From NCBI GenBank assembly GCA_025352325.1, contig JANXTR010000028.1:1-64000 (forward strand): a stretch of DNA of 64,000 nt, in the 5' to 3' direction. The stretch is from Microbacteriaceae bacterium. Its GTDB lineage: Bacteria; Actinomycetota; Actinomycetes; Actinomycetales; Microbacteriaceae. The notes below the pieces were generated by a model. That model saw only the letters and a list, made by a program, of their open reading frames with translations. It had not been told where the DNA came from and searched no databases. The first letter of the stretch is position 1; the number at the start of each line of letters is the position of its first letter. Position numbers and translations under genes: made by a program. Positions 1 through 7,744 of this stretch are shown here, one piece after another.

Positions 1-1
1 A

Positions 2-106
2 CGCTTCAGCACCAGCGTCGATCCCAAGATCCTCGCCACCCCCGACGCGGCCTGGATCAACAAACCTGCCGAAGCACAAGAAGACGAGCCGAAACTAGCC
101 GCCTAA
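2..106 (+). CDS. C-terminal end of an unidentified protein, possibly a transposase
   Basis: An open frame enters from the left edge and stops at TAA 104-106. The visible 34 residues are mostly polar, ending in a Glu/Lys-rich tail and LAA. I do not recognise the family. Its position at the edge of a low-GC island, immediately before a remodelled gene end, makes a transposase or other mobile-element protein plausible, but no catalytic motif is in view. The start lies outside the window. Confidence 0.35.
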   Translation, partial: RFSTSVDPKILATPDAAWINKPAEAQEDEPKLAA

Positions 107-107
107 C

Positions 108-1151
108 TCACCCTGGCCCCATCCACCTTGACAAATTCCGAAGCGACCCGAACCTTCGACTTCCAGCGACTGGATTACTATCCCGAGCTGTGTTGAGATC
201 ATGAGAGAGCGTTGGGGTTTCGCGACCGACCTGAAATGGCCGTGATTGGCTGACCGCGAATGAGCCTCGAGCAAAAGTTAGCGGCAAGAGCTGCGGACGC
301 TCGAATGGCGAATTGTTTGGCGCGTGAAGTACCAATAGCTCGCCTCCTTCCGGCATTCGACCGATCATCGCGTGGCCTCCATCAAGGTCCCAGATCGGAG
401 CTATATCGTGTGCCCACGGGCCGCTCATCAGACCGCTGGTCGCCCGCGCAACTCCGACTGCATACCCGGTGCGTGACCGGCTCGACCAGAGCATGATCAA
501 AGCCTCGGGAGTGCGATAAAGAAATGGCCCATCTGTGACGTAGGCGCCATCACTAAGACCGTTGCTTTCTGCCAAGGATAGGGGCGCGGTCCAAGGGGCT
601 TCGTTCGCTCGGAACAGCAAGACGGGATCGCCGATGCGTTCGCGAAGGTCTTCGGTGAGAGCCACCGCCCAGATCTGGCCCACGGTCACTTCCAGCCATT
701 CTCGACAGAACACGAGCCAGGGTGTCCCGGTTTCATCGACGAAGAGCGTCCCGTCCAGGCACATCCAGTCGGGCGGGGTTATTGGGTTGGGCGAAATTGG
801 TTGAAAAGGGCCGTCGGGCGTGCGAGCGCGGAGGACGTGCGTGCCGCGGTGGCCCGCCCTGTCCGCAAAGGTGGCGAACATGTACCACGCGTCGTTCCAG
901 GGGTGAACCTCGGGCGCCCAAAACTGGGTACTTCCGGAAAAATGTGCATCGGCTTTAAAAACCGTGTACGGGCCGTCCCAGTATTCAAGATCGTCGCTGC
1001 GGTAGGCGTCGAAACCGGTCCCAGGGCCGACCCATGGGTTGGGGTCCGTCGTCCCATAAAGCCGGTATGTGTTGTCGGGCAGCGTAAGAAGAAAGGGATC
1101 CCGCATGTGGATGTCGCCGAGGGATCTTCGCGGCTGGTTGGGATTCGTCAT
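108..1151 (-). CDS. Glycoside hydrolase family 43 protein
   Basis: A five-bladed beta-propeller glycosidase of the GH43 type, probably an arabinofuranosidase or xylosidase acting on imported oligosaccharides, since no signal peptide is seen. The RDPF motif near residue 18 carries the expected general base Asp, and LDGTLF near residue 132 fits the pKa-modulating Asp. Where GH43 enzymes usually show EGP, this protein has VTDGPFLYRT near residue 206. The ATG at 1151 overlaps the upstream permease stop by four bases (ATGA), so it is the last gene of the transporter operon. A longer open frame upstream is only a shadow of the permease. The last 15-20 residues read into sequence that looks like a mobile-element end, so the natural C-terminus may have been replaced. 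Family call is firm, substrate is inferred. Confidence 0.85.
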   Translation of the reverse strand: MTNPNQPRRSLGDIHMRDPFLLTLPDNTYRLYGTTDPNPWVGPGTGFDAYRSDDLEYWDGPYTVFKADAHFSGSTQFWAPEVHPWNDAWYMFATFADRAGHRGTHVLRARTPDGPFQPISPNPITPPDWMCLDGTLFVDETGTPWLVFCREWLEVTVGQIWAVALTEDLRERIGDPVLLFRANEAPWTAPLSLAESNGLSDGAYVTDGPFLYRTPEALIMLWSSRSRTGYAVGVARATSGLMSGPWAHDIAPIWDLDGGHAMIGRMPEGGELLVLHAPNNSPFERPQLLPLTFARGSFAVSQSRPFQVGRETPTLSHDLNTARDSNPVAGSRRFGSLRNLSRWMGPG

Positions 1152-2020
1152 TTGCCGGCACCCATGGTCAGCCCTGACACGACCTGCCGCTGAAGCAAGA
1201 TGAAGACGAGAACCAGCGGCGCAACGCCCAGCAGTGCGGCCGGGAACAGAACTGTGGGATCGACGTTGTACGGGCCGATCAGGTTGTAGGCGTTCACCAT
1301 CACCGTTTGCATCGAAGGCTCCTGCAGGAACACCAGTGGGAGCACGAGGTCGTTCCAGATCGACAGGGTGAGAAAGGTTGCCAGTGTCGCCGTTATGGGC
1401 CGCAGCAGCGGGAACAGGATGAGGAAGAAAACTCGTAACGGGCCGGCACCATCCAAGCTGGCCGCTTCTTCGAGTTCTTCGGGAATCTGGCGGAAGAAGC
1501 TCGTGTAAAAGAAAATCGCAACGGGGAGGTTGAGCGCGGTATATCCGAAAATCACACCCTGGTAGCTGTTCAGCAGTCCGAAATCGCGCTCGAGGAGGTA
1601 AAACGGAGCGAGGATGACAAATATCGGCACTGTCGATCCGGCGATGAATATTCGATAGATGCCGGTGGTCCATCCGCGAGTTATGCGGGCCAGTGGGTAG
1701 GCGGCAAGCGCCCCAATAACAATCACCAGTATCAGGGACCCGAGCAGGATGATGACGGAGTTTATGAGTCCGACGCCGTAATTAATCTTCGCATAGACCT
1801 GAACGAAATTATCGAGAGTCACGGCCCGCGGAAAACTAATGGGATTCGCTGCAACGTCCGCCCGCGTTCGCAGAGCGGTCAGAACCGTAAACGCGAAAGG
1901 TAAAAGGATAAGGAACACCGCCAGAGCAAGCAGAACATCGCCAACCCGCGTGGAGATGGGCCGCCGAGCTCGGCGGCGCCTGACAATCTTTGTGTGCACC
2001 GGGGATGAAGTTAGCACCAT
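1148..2020 (-). CDS. Carbohydrate ABC transporter permease, MalG/CUT1 type
   Basis: Inner-membrane permease of a CUT1 sugar importer, 290 residues with about six hydrophobic segments. The cytoplasmic EAA loop is clear (EEAASLDGAG followed by FPLLRP), the site that docks the ATPase. The ATG at 2020 sits five bases beyond the stop of the partner permease. An upstream start at 2125 would overlap that gene by 100 bases and add an Arg/Ser-rich stretch unlike the family. No ATPase gene is present in the locus, which is usual for actinobacterial CUT1 systems that share an MsiK-type ATPase encoded elsewhere. Its four-base overlap with the GH43 gene argues for coupled translation. Confidence 0.92.
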   Translation of the reverse strand: MVLTSSPVHTKIVRRRRARRPISTRVGDVLLALAVFLILLPFAFTVLTALRTRADVAANPISFPRAVTLDNFVQVYAKINYGVGLINSVIILLGSLILVIVIGALAAYPLARITRGWTTGIYRIFIAGSTVPIFVILAPFYLLERDFGLLNSYQGVIFGYTALNLPVAIFFYTSFFRQIPEELEEAASLDGAGPLRVFFLILFPLLRPITATLATFLTLSIWNDLVLPLVFLQEPSMQTVMVNAYNLIGPYNVDPTVLFPAALLGVAPLVLVFILLQRQVVSGLTMGAGK

Positions 2021-2024
2021 GGTT

Positions 2025-2900
2025 TCAGATCCGCCGTTCGCGACGGCGCAGCACTGTCTGTGCTCCCATGGCGAATATGACGACGATCGCGAGGAGTATG
2101 AGCGCGATTGTCGCGCCGTAGGCAAAGGTTCCCTGGCCGCCGAAGATTTTCTGGTAAATAAGAATGGAGAGCGTCGTTGTGGAACCGGCGGGACCCCCGT
2201 TTGTAAGGACGAGAGGCAGCTCGAAGACCTTCAGGGAGCCGATGAGGGCAAGTGTGACGTTCACCGTCAGTGCAGGGGCAAGTAGCGGCCACTCGACCGA
2301 CCAAAATCGGCGGAATCCGGATGCGCCGTCAAGGGTCGCCGCTTCGGTAATCTCGGCGGGCATATTCATGTAGCCAGCAAGGAATATCGCTGCGGAGTAC
2401 CCGCAGAACATCCACACGTTGACAAGGGCAATGGCCCAAAGAGCGGTTGATGGATCGCCGAGCCAGACGCGCGTCACTCCGCCAAATCCAACGGTGCGCA
2501 GTAGAACGTTTATGGCCCCGTCTGGGGAATACAGTGAGCTCCAGACAAAACCCGCCATTACGGCCGACATAAGCGTTGGCAGCAGGATGAGCACGCTCAC
2601 CGCCCGGCGAATTCTCGGGCGATTGTAGAGAGCCCTTGCGAGAGCAAGCCCAATGAGATTTTGTACGATCACGACAACCGCTGCATAACTGATTGTTGTG
2701 ACAATCGCTTTACGTACGGTCGAGTCGGCAGCGGCGTGGGCGAAGTTAGAAACGCCCACGAAGTTCCCCGCATTGCCGATCTGACTGTCGGTCAGGCTTA
2801 GCCAACCTCCCTGGATGAGTGGGTAAATGATCAGGATCAGGTATATCGCGACGGCGGGCAGAACGAAGGCGAGGGCCCACAGGGGACGTCTTTGGATCAT
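2025..2900 (-). CDS. Carbohydrate ABC transporter permease, MalF/CUT1 type
   Basis: First permease of the sugar importer, 291 residues. It opens with a hydrophobic segment after MIQRRPLW and contains the EAA loop (TEAATLDGASG, then WPLLAP). The start at 2900 is chosen because AGGAG lies six bases upstream; longer starts run into the hairpin between this gene and the binding-protein gene. It should form the channel heterodimer with the downstream MalG-like protein. The pair, with the lipoprotein binding protein and GH43 enzyme, makes a complete uptake-and-hydrolysis operon apart from the missing ATPase. Confidence 0.92.
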   Translation of the reverse strand: MIQRRPLWALAFVLPAVAIYLILIIYPLIQGGWLSLTDSQIGNAGNFVGVSNFAHAAADSTVRKAIVTTISYAAVVVIVQNLIGLALARALYNRPRIRRAVSVLILLPTLMSAVMAGFVWSSLYSPDGAINVLLRTVGFGGVTRVWLGDPSTALWAIALVNVWMFCGYSAAIFLAGYMNMPAEITEAATLDGASGFRRFWSVEWPLLAPALTVNVTLALIGSLKVFELPLVLTNGGPAGSTTTLSILIYQKIFGGQGTFAYGATIALILLAIVVIFAMGAQTVLRRRERRI

Positions 2901-2929
2901 AGGGAGCTCCTGAATTTCGCTGGTCGAAT

Positions 2930-2979
2930 GATCGGGGTGTGGTGCCGATCGTTTCATCGATCGGTAACACACCCCGATC
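2930..2979 (-). other. Intercistronic hairpin between binding protein and permease genes
   Basis: A perfect 12-bp inverted repeat (GATCGGGGTGTG at 2930-2941 with CACACCCCGATC at 2968-2979) encloses a second 7-bp stem (CCGATCG at 2945-2951 with CGATCGG at 2958-2964) closing a six-base loop. It starts eight bases after the binding-protein stop and has no T-run. That fits an mRNA-stabilising or attenuating hairpin which keeps binding-protein transcript above permease transcript. Confidence 0.7.
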
Positions 2980-2987
2980 AAGGTGAA

Positions 2988-4256
2988 TCAGCGGAGGTTA
3001 TTCATCTCGGCAAGAAACTGTTGCTGGGTGATCTGACCGAGCCAGAGCGCCTGCATACGCTGCTGCATGGTTGTCTCATTGGCCGCTTTGAGCCAGGTGT
3101 TCGAAGGAAGAATTCTGTAATTTCCCGATTCGACCGCGGCAACGAAGGAGCTTGTCGCCGGAGTCGATGGTGACTTCGCCCCGGCGAAGGGTGCGATCGC
3201 ATTCTCGGAGGTCAGGTACGGCGCAGCGTTCTTCGAATCGGCCCAGAACTGGAGATACTTCTGTGCTGCGGACTTGACTTTCGTCTTCGCATTAATGCTC
3301 CACATGGTCCCCGCAAACAGGTTTGCGGTTGGCTTGGAACCGGAATTCGCTGGCCACGGAATGAAAGAGTCGTTCACGTTCGCTTGCGCAATGGCCGTTT
3401 GGTTCCACGCCCCCTGGAAGTAAAACGCACTCTTGCCTGCGGTGAAGTCAGAAAGACCGGTCGACCATTCGTCAACTCCCAGCTCGTCTTTGAAGTTCAC
3501 GTACCCGCTATCGTGCAATGACATCAATTGCGCGAGCGAAGATGACCAATCGCTGAAGTTCGCTTTTCCAGCAACGAAATTAGCGTCCCAGTTCTTATTC
3601 TTCTGATACACCAGTGACGCCGCGATCGCGCCCAGTGCGGCCTCCCCGGTCCACCCATTCTTGTTGGGAAGCGAAATCGGGGTGATGCCCGCCTGCTTGA
3701 CTTTCTGAAGATCCGCGTTGAAGTCGGCCCACGTCGTGGGAACCTGGTCTATTCCTGCCTTCTTCAGCAGAGTGTTGTTCGCGTACAGGCTTATGCCAAT
3801 GAGTTCCATTGGTTCCGCGTACACCTTCGACTGCGCGGTAATAAAGGGTTTGGCCGCAGGCAAAACGTTTTCAGTCCAGCTCTCGGAGCTCAGGTCGGCG
3901 AGGTAGCCAGCCTTACCCCACGTGTCAACCTTGCTCCCATCCGTCATGACGACGTCAGCACTATTCCCCGCAAGGAGCTCGGGCTGAACCCGCTGAGTGT
4001 AGGTAGGGTCCGAACGGATGTACTGGAACTCCACTTGAATGCTGGGGTTGGCCTTCTCAAATGCCTGATTTACCTGGGCCACGTTAGCAAGCTCTGTACC
4101 ACCGCCCTTCCACCCGTAGACTTTTAGCACCGTCTTCGCACCGGCGGGGTTTGATGCGGCGGCCGAGCAGCCCGCCAAGGCCACGATCGAAGCGAATGCT
4201 AGGGCTGTGATTGCGATGCGGCCTGCTTTGCGGCCGCCAACGCGATTGAAGAACAT
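2988..4256 (-). CDS. Sugar ABC transporter substrate-binding lipoprotein (family 1)
   Basis: Extracellular solute-binding protein, 422 residues. Residues 1-35 form a lipoprotein signal: positively charged N-terminus, hydrophobic core and lipobox LAGC, so the mature protein is anchored to the outer face of the membrane. The remainder has the family 1 layout of CUT1 binding proteins, including the conserved Trp-rich region near FYFQGAWNQ. The ATG at 4256 has AAAGGAGA seven bases upstream; an ATG ten codons earlier would fall inside the first operator. It is the first gene of the importer operon and is preceded by two matched palindromes. The ligand is not identifiable from sequence; the GH43 neighbour suggests an arabino- or xylo-oligosaccharide. 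Confidence 0.93.
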   Translation of the reverse strand: MFFNRVGGRKAGRIAITALAFASIVALAGCSAAASNPAGAKTVLKVYGWKGGGTELANVAQVNQAFEKANPSIQVEFQYIRSDPTYTQRVQPELLAGNSADVVMTDGSKVDTWGKAGYLADLSSESWTENVLPAAKPFITAQSKVYAEPMELIGISLYANNTLLKKAGIDQVPTTWADFNADLQKVKQAGITPISLPNKNGWTGEAALGAIAASLVYQKNKNWDANFVAGKANFSDWSSSLAQLMSLHDSGYVNFKDELGVDEWSTGLSDFTAGKSAFYFQGAWNQTAIAQANVNDSFIPWPANSGSKPTANLFAGTMWSINAKTKVKSAAQKYLQFWADSKNAAPYLTSENAIAPFAGAKSPSTPATSSFVAAVESGNYRILPSNTWLKAANETTMQQRMQALWLGQITQQQFLAEMNNLR

Positions 4257-4274
4257 AACTCTCCTTTGAGGTAG

Positions 4275-4308
4275 TTGTGACGTCACAAACTAATTTGTGA
4301 CGTCATAA
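4275..4308 (-). promoter_or_regulatory. Tandem LacI-type operators
   Basis: Two palindromes lie just upstream of the binding-protein gene: TTGTGACGTCACAA at 4275-4288 (perfect) and TTGTGACGTCATAA at 4295-4308 (one mismatch). Their centres are exactly 20 bp apart, about two helical turns, so two dimers would bind the same DNA face. The neighbouring LacI-family gene is the obvious candidate regulator. That pairing is inferred. Confidence 0.75.
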
Positions 4309-4362
4309 GTTTGGCGCACAAGCGCAATGCTGTCAATGTTTTCCCCTACCGCGATGCGTACC

Positions 4363-5373
4363 CTAGCGGGTGCTCTCGCGCAAAACGAGGTGGTGAGGGG
4401 CCTGAACCTGTCGGGAAGGGCCTGTGGGCTGCCCAATTTCCCGCATCAGCAAGCGGAAGGCGGTGTCGATCATCCACTTGCGGTCAACTGCGACGGTGGT
4501 CAGCGTTGGTTCCGAGAACGAGGCCTCTTCGATGTCGTCGACCGCTGCGATCCGGTAGTCGGCTGGGGCGTGCAGTCCAGCGCCACGAAGCCTACGAAGC
4601 GCGCCAAGCGCGAGGAGATCGTTCGCACAGAAGATGCCGTCAAATGCTTCGCCTGAGCTAAGCAGCCTGTCTGCTGCACGCTCTCCGTCGGGCCGGTTCC
4701 AGTCGTCCACCTTGATAAGGGGTGCCGTCCACTCGAGCCCATGCGCTGCGAGAGCTTCGCGATAGCCCTGCACGCGCTCGCCGATGACATTGCTATCTCC
4801 GGATTGACGGTCGCCAAACATCACGATGCGGCGCGCTCCACGTTCAATTAAGTGCTCGGTTGCGAGACGTGCCATCGCCACACTGTCGAGATACACGCGA
4901 TTCACGGTGCTCAGTCGCGAGTGTTCTCCGAGCAGAACAAGTGGCATCTGACCGCGGCGTTCCTCGATCTCCTCATCGGAAATGACCGATGGGCTGAAGA
5001 TGAGCCCGTCCGCCGCACCGAGGTTCCACGCGTCCGCGATATCCCGCTCGCGATCCAACCGGTTATCGGTTTGTTGTACGACTAGCCGCAAGTCCGATCG
5101 TTCAGCAGCCGCAACAGCAAGGCTCGCCATTTCCGCAAAGTAAGGCTGGGCGAAATTTGGAATCGCAAGGTTGACGGCCCCGGTGCGTCCGGACCGAAGG
5201 TTTTGGCCGATGGCAAGCGGACGGTACCCGAGCTCTGCAACAGCGGCCAGTACTCGTTGCCGAATTTCGGGCCGCACGTGCGGGTGACTCCGCAGCACAT
5301 TCCCGACCGACGCCGGGGAAACCCCTGCCGCCTCCGCGACATTGCCTAAGGTCACCCGCCTAATGCCGCTCAT
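4363..5373 (-). CDS. LacI family transcriptional regulator
   Basis: Likely sugar-responsive repressor, 336 residues. The N-terminus carries the LacI helix-turn-helix (TLGNVAEAAGVSPASVGNVL) followed by a hinge, then a periplasmic-binding-protein-like effector domain. The C-terminus keeps the usual pattern of this family (DDIEEASFSEPTLTTV). The ATG at 5373 places the helix-turn-helix at the expected distance; the ribosome binding site is weak (GGGG), and an upstream start at 5451 would add a tail unusual for the family. It lies upstream of the sugar importer on the same strand, 106 bases away, with the two operators in the gap. It may control both that operon and itself. Confidence 0.93.
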   Translation of the reverse strand: MSGIRRVTLGNVAEAAGVSPASVGNVLRSHPHVRPEIRQRVLAAVAELGYRPLAIGQNLRSGRTGAVNLAIPNFAQPYFAEMASLAVAAAERSDLRLVVQQTDNRLDRERDIADAWNLGAADGLIFSPSVISDEEIEERRGQMPLVLLGEHSRLSTVNRVYLDSVAMARLATEHLIERGARRIVMFGDRQSGDSNVIGERVQGYREALAAHGLEWTAPLIKVDDWNRPDGERAADRLLSSGEAFDGIFCANDLLALGALRRLRGAGLHAPADYRIAAVDDIEEASFSEPTLTTVAVDRKWMIDTAFRLLMREIGQPTGPSRQVQAPHHLVLRESTR

Positions 5374-5455
5374 TGCCCCATTGTCCCCATTTTCGGCCAG
5401 CCCCGCTTGCGCGGAGATGGAGACACGCACGCCATCTCCGCGCTCGGGCAATTAT

Positions 5456-7012
5456 TCAACCAAGTGGCGTGAGTCGGATATCGTCGCAGGAACTGGGCGT
5501 GCTGCCGCCTCCCTTCCAGCAGTACACGGTCGCGGACGTGGAATCTGTTCCGATTGTGAAGATCACTGTCCCGGCAGCGTAGGTCGTCGAAGCAACACTC
5601 TGATAGGTTTCGCGCCCCCCGAAGGCCTTCACACCAAGCGCGATACCCTCTCCGGAAGAGGCGCGGAGCCATCCCGTCAGAACGTAGGTGCCTCCTGGGG
5701 TCAGTCCGGTGATCGTCTGGTTGACGCCACTGTTCGCCACTGCGGTGAGTAGTCCGTAGGTCCCTATGTTCGCGGCGGTCGCAGACACCGCTGGAGCCGC
5801 CGTTCCGCTCACCACCCATGGATTCAACTGCCCCGACTCAAAACCAGGATTGCTGACCAGGTTTACCGGGTTCGTGACACGTTGAAGACTCATGCTGTCG
5901 CAGTACCCTGCGCCAGTGCCGCCGCTGTTTTTCCAGCAGTAGACGGTAGCGCTTGTGCTACTTGAGCCCATGGTGAAATACACCGTCACTGGGGCCCAAG
6001 CGGCCGCTGTTGATAGCGCATATGTTTCGGTGCCTCCGAAGTTTTTCACGCCAACGGCTATCGACCCACCGCTGGGGGCAGTCTGCGTCCAACCCGTAAG
6101 CTGGTATGTCGCGCCCGCCACCAATCCAGTTACGTTTTGGTTGACACCGCTGCCTGAGGCTGCCGTGACGACAGCGTCCGCGCCCTGCGCCGTGCTACCG
6201 GTGGTGATCGCCGCGCCCGGCCCGCTCGAGTACCAGGGCGCGAGCGCCCCATACTCGAATCCTCCGTTGGTCAGTAGGTTGTTTGATCCTTCGAATGCAC
6301 CAATCGTGGGGACCGCGGCAATCGCGTTCCCAGCGAAGTCCACGCCCCCGTTGTTGGTAAGCGGGGTCCCGGCAGCCACGGCGGGCGAGGATGCCGATAG
6401 TTGGAATGCTGACGGGCCGCTGCTAGTTGACGACGTGGGAAGCGGACCTACAAACGCTGGGTCTAGTGTCATGGTGCCGGTGCCAGCAGGCTCGCTGGTT
6501 GAGTGGTTGCCGTAAAACAGGTTGTTAGCAAATGTTGACGCGGTGGTGGCGAAATAGCCGCTGGATCCGAAGTTTTCCACGACGTTGTTGTCGAATAGCA
6601 ATGAACCGGCGGGTGTCGATGTCTCGTAGCTACCGAGGACCTTCGCCGAGACGCTTGCAGGGATGAAGAAGGTGTTGTTGTAGATCAACGGTGTTGCTTC
6701 AGCGCTCCCACTCTGATTGGGAATGTCCTTGAGGAAGTTGATGATTGAGTGAGCGAACTTGCTCGCAACCTGGAGCGGGCAACCGGCCGTATCGGTATCG
6801 CTTTCGCTGACGTTGTATCGCACCACAATGCCGTCGCTGGGTATTTGGGACGTCGGCTCATTTGTGACGTTGATGGGATCCATCACCAGAAGAAAGCCAC
6901 CAGAGTTGTTCCGCGAATAGTTGTACTCCACGGTGGTGTCATGGGGGTCGACTACTCGACAGGTTTGCGCGTGGGCGCATGAGCTGACCCAATAAATGAG
7001 CGACTGGGAAGG
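5456..7012 (-). pseudogene. 5'-truncated beta-helix protein with two C-terminal carbohydrate-binding repeats
   Basis: The readable protein begins in the middle of a right-handed beta-helix (Asn-rich turns such as NNTFFIP and NNVVENF, then a PAVAAGTPL...GAFEG ending typical of secreted pectate-lyase-like proteins). Two roughly 135-residue repeats follow, each starting with N-G/P-GFE and ending with SATVYCWK and an SxxC-D motif. They resemble CBM4/9-type carbohydrate-binding modules. No signal peptide or credible start exists: the frame stays open from a GTG at 6931 up to about 7012, right beside the inverted repeat at 7015, and a stop lies just beyond. The 5' half was therefore probably lost by an insertion or deletion. 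It lies upstream of the LacI gene on the same strand and was likely a secreted polysaccharide-degrading enzyme. The product of the remnant is probably not exported. Confidence 0.7.
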
Positions 7013-7014
7013 GG

Positions 7015-7056
7015 GACTGCCCCCGGTTCAGTTGACTCAACCAAATCGGGGCAGTC
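7015..7056. repeat. Inverted repeat, possible insertion-sequence ends
   Basis: GACTGCCCC at 7015-7023 is matched by GGGGCAGTC at 7048-7056 around a 24-base centre that contains a further imperfect palindrome. The GACTGCCCC(C) end resembles terminal repeats of IS3-group elements, from memory of the family. Only 42 bases separate the outer ends, so it would be a remnant or a tip-to-tip scar, not an intact element. It sits exactly where the beta-helix reading frame is broken. Confidence 0.45.
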
Positions 7057-7309
7057 TCTCTTGGTCAACTCGTGTCATTCAGGTCGTGACCAGTCACCGG
7101 CGTTTTGGCGGGATTTCGAGCACTTCGGCATAACTCCCGGGAAACAGCTTTCGAATACGGATTAATGGGTCGGGATCGGAGACCGAGTCGCCGACCCCGG
7201 CAACAAAATGGCAACACACTCACGTGATTCATCATCGTCCAGGTGGCGAGACATCCCCGCAAATCAGGGCCAAAATGATCCCACCGATCGATACGTGAAG
7301 TGAAGGCTA
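7057..7309. other. Non-coding island edge
   Basis: About 250 bases between the inverted repeat and the tRNA-Ser fragment. Composition is lower in GC than the chromosome to the right. I find no gene with coding character. A short minus-strand frame (about 30 codons) could be the tail of a lost gene but carries no recognisable motif. Confidence 0.4.
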
Positions 7310-7333
7310 GAGTTCAAATCCCTCCGTCTCCGC
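7310..7333 (+). other. tRNA-Ser 3'-end fragment, probable attachment site
   Basis: Bases 7310-7333 reproduce the T-loop and 3' acceptor arm of a tRNA-Ser (GTTCAAATC followed by CCTCCGTCTCCGC) without any D or anticodon arm upstream. Elements that integrate into tRNA genes leave such a copy at one junction and an intact tRNA at the other. The composition shift from low-GC island to high-GC chromosome occurs here. The intact tRNA-Ser should lie left of the window, reading toward the island. Confidence 0.65.
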
Positions 7334-7483
7334 AGTGCAATTTTGTCCGCCGCTCCCGCGGCGGAGCCGCTCCGTCGGCCGCGCGCGAGCGACCGGCTCC
7401 GCTGCCGATCTGCTCGTTCCAGACGTCTCCGGCCCCTGGCACGCCATGGTTGACTCGGGTTCGGCACAATCGGGGGACGCTGG

Positions 7484-7489
7484 TATAGT
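7484..7489 (+). promoter_or_regulatory. Probable -10 box of the tRNA-Arg promoter
   Basis: TATAGT at 7484-7489, preceded by TGG, lies 26 bases before the tRNA-Arg gene and fits a sigma-70-type -10 element. No good -35 match sits at 17 bases. The TTGACT at 7450 is too distant. The rest of 7334-7514 is GC-rich and shows no gene. Confidence 0.5.
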
Positions 7490-7514
7490 CAACAGGTTGG
7501 CCAGCGGCAGACAT

Positions 7515-7587
7515 GCGCCCGTAGCTCAACGGATAGAGCATCTGACTACGGATCAGAAGGTTGGGGGTTCGAATCCCTTCGGGCGCA
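7515..7587 (+). tRNA. tRNA-Arg (anticodon ACG)
   Basis: A complete cloverleaf of 73 bases: acceptor GCGCCCG pairs with CGGGCGC, the D arm contains AGCTCAACGGATAGAGC, the anticodon stem TCTGA/TCAGA holds ACG, and the T loop is GGTTCGAATCC. CCA is not encoded. It is a separate gene from the truncated tRNA-Ser copy 180 bases upstream and is followed by a strong terminator. Confidence 0.97.
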
Positions 7588-7625
7588 CAGTGCTTCGGCA
7601 CAGAGAACTGGTTGAGACAGTGAAG

Positions 7626-7653
7626 AAGGCCCTCGCTTCGGCGGGGGCCTTTT
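7626..7653 (+). terminator. Rho-independent terminator after tRNA-Arg
   Basis: An 11-bp stem with one mismatch (AAGGCCCTCGC with GCGGGGGCCTT) closes a TTCG tetraloop and runs into TTTT. It lies 39 bases after the tRNA and ends transcription before the downstream oxidoreductase gene. Confidence 0.85.
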
Positions 7654-7744
7654 CTCGTTCCGCGCGAACGAGAGGATCTCGGCGAGCAGGCGCACGCGCG
7701 GCTTCCGCCGAGCGTGCAGCGCGCCATCCGGGCAGGATGGACGC

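Noticed and set aside
7015-7056. Rho-independent terminator
   Set aside because: The stem is only nine bases with a 24-base centre and no T-run on either side; insertion-element ends fit better.
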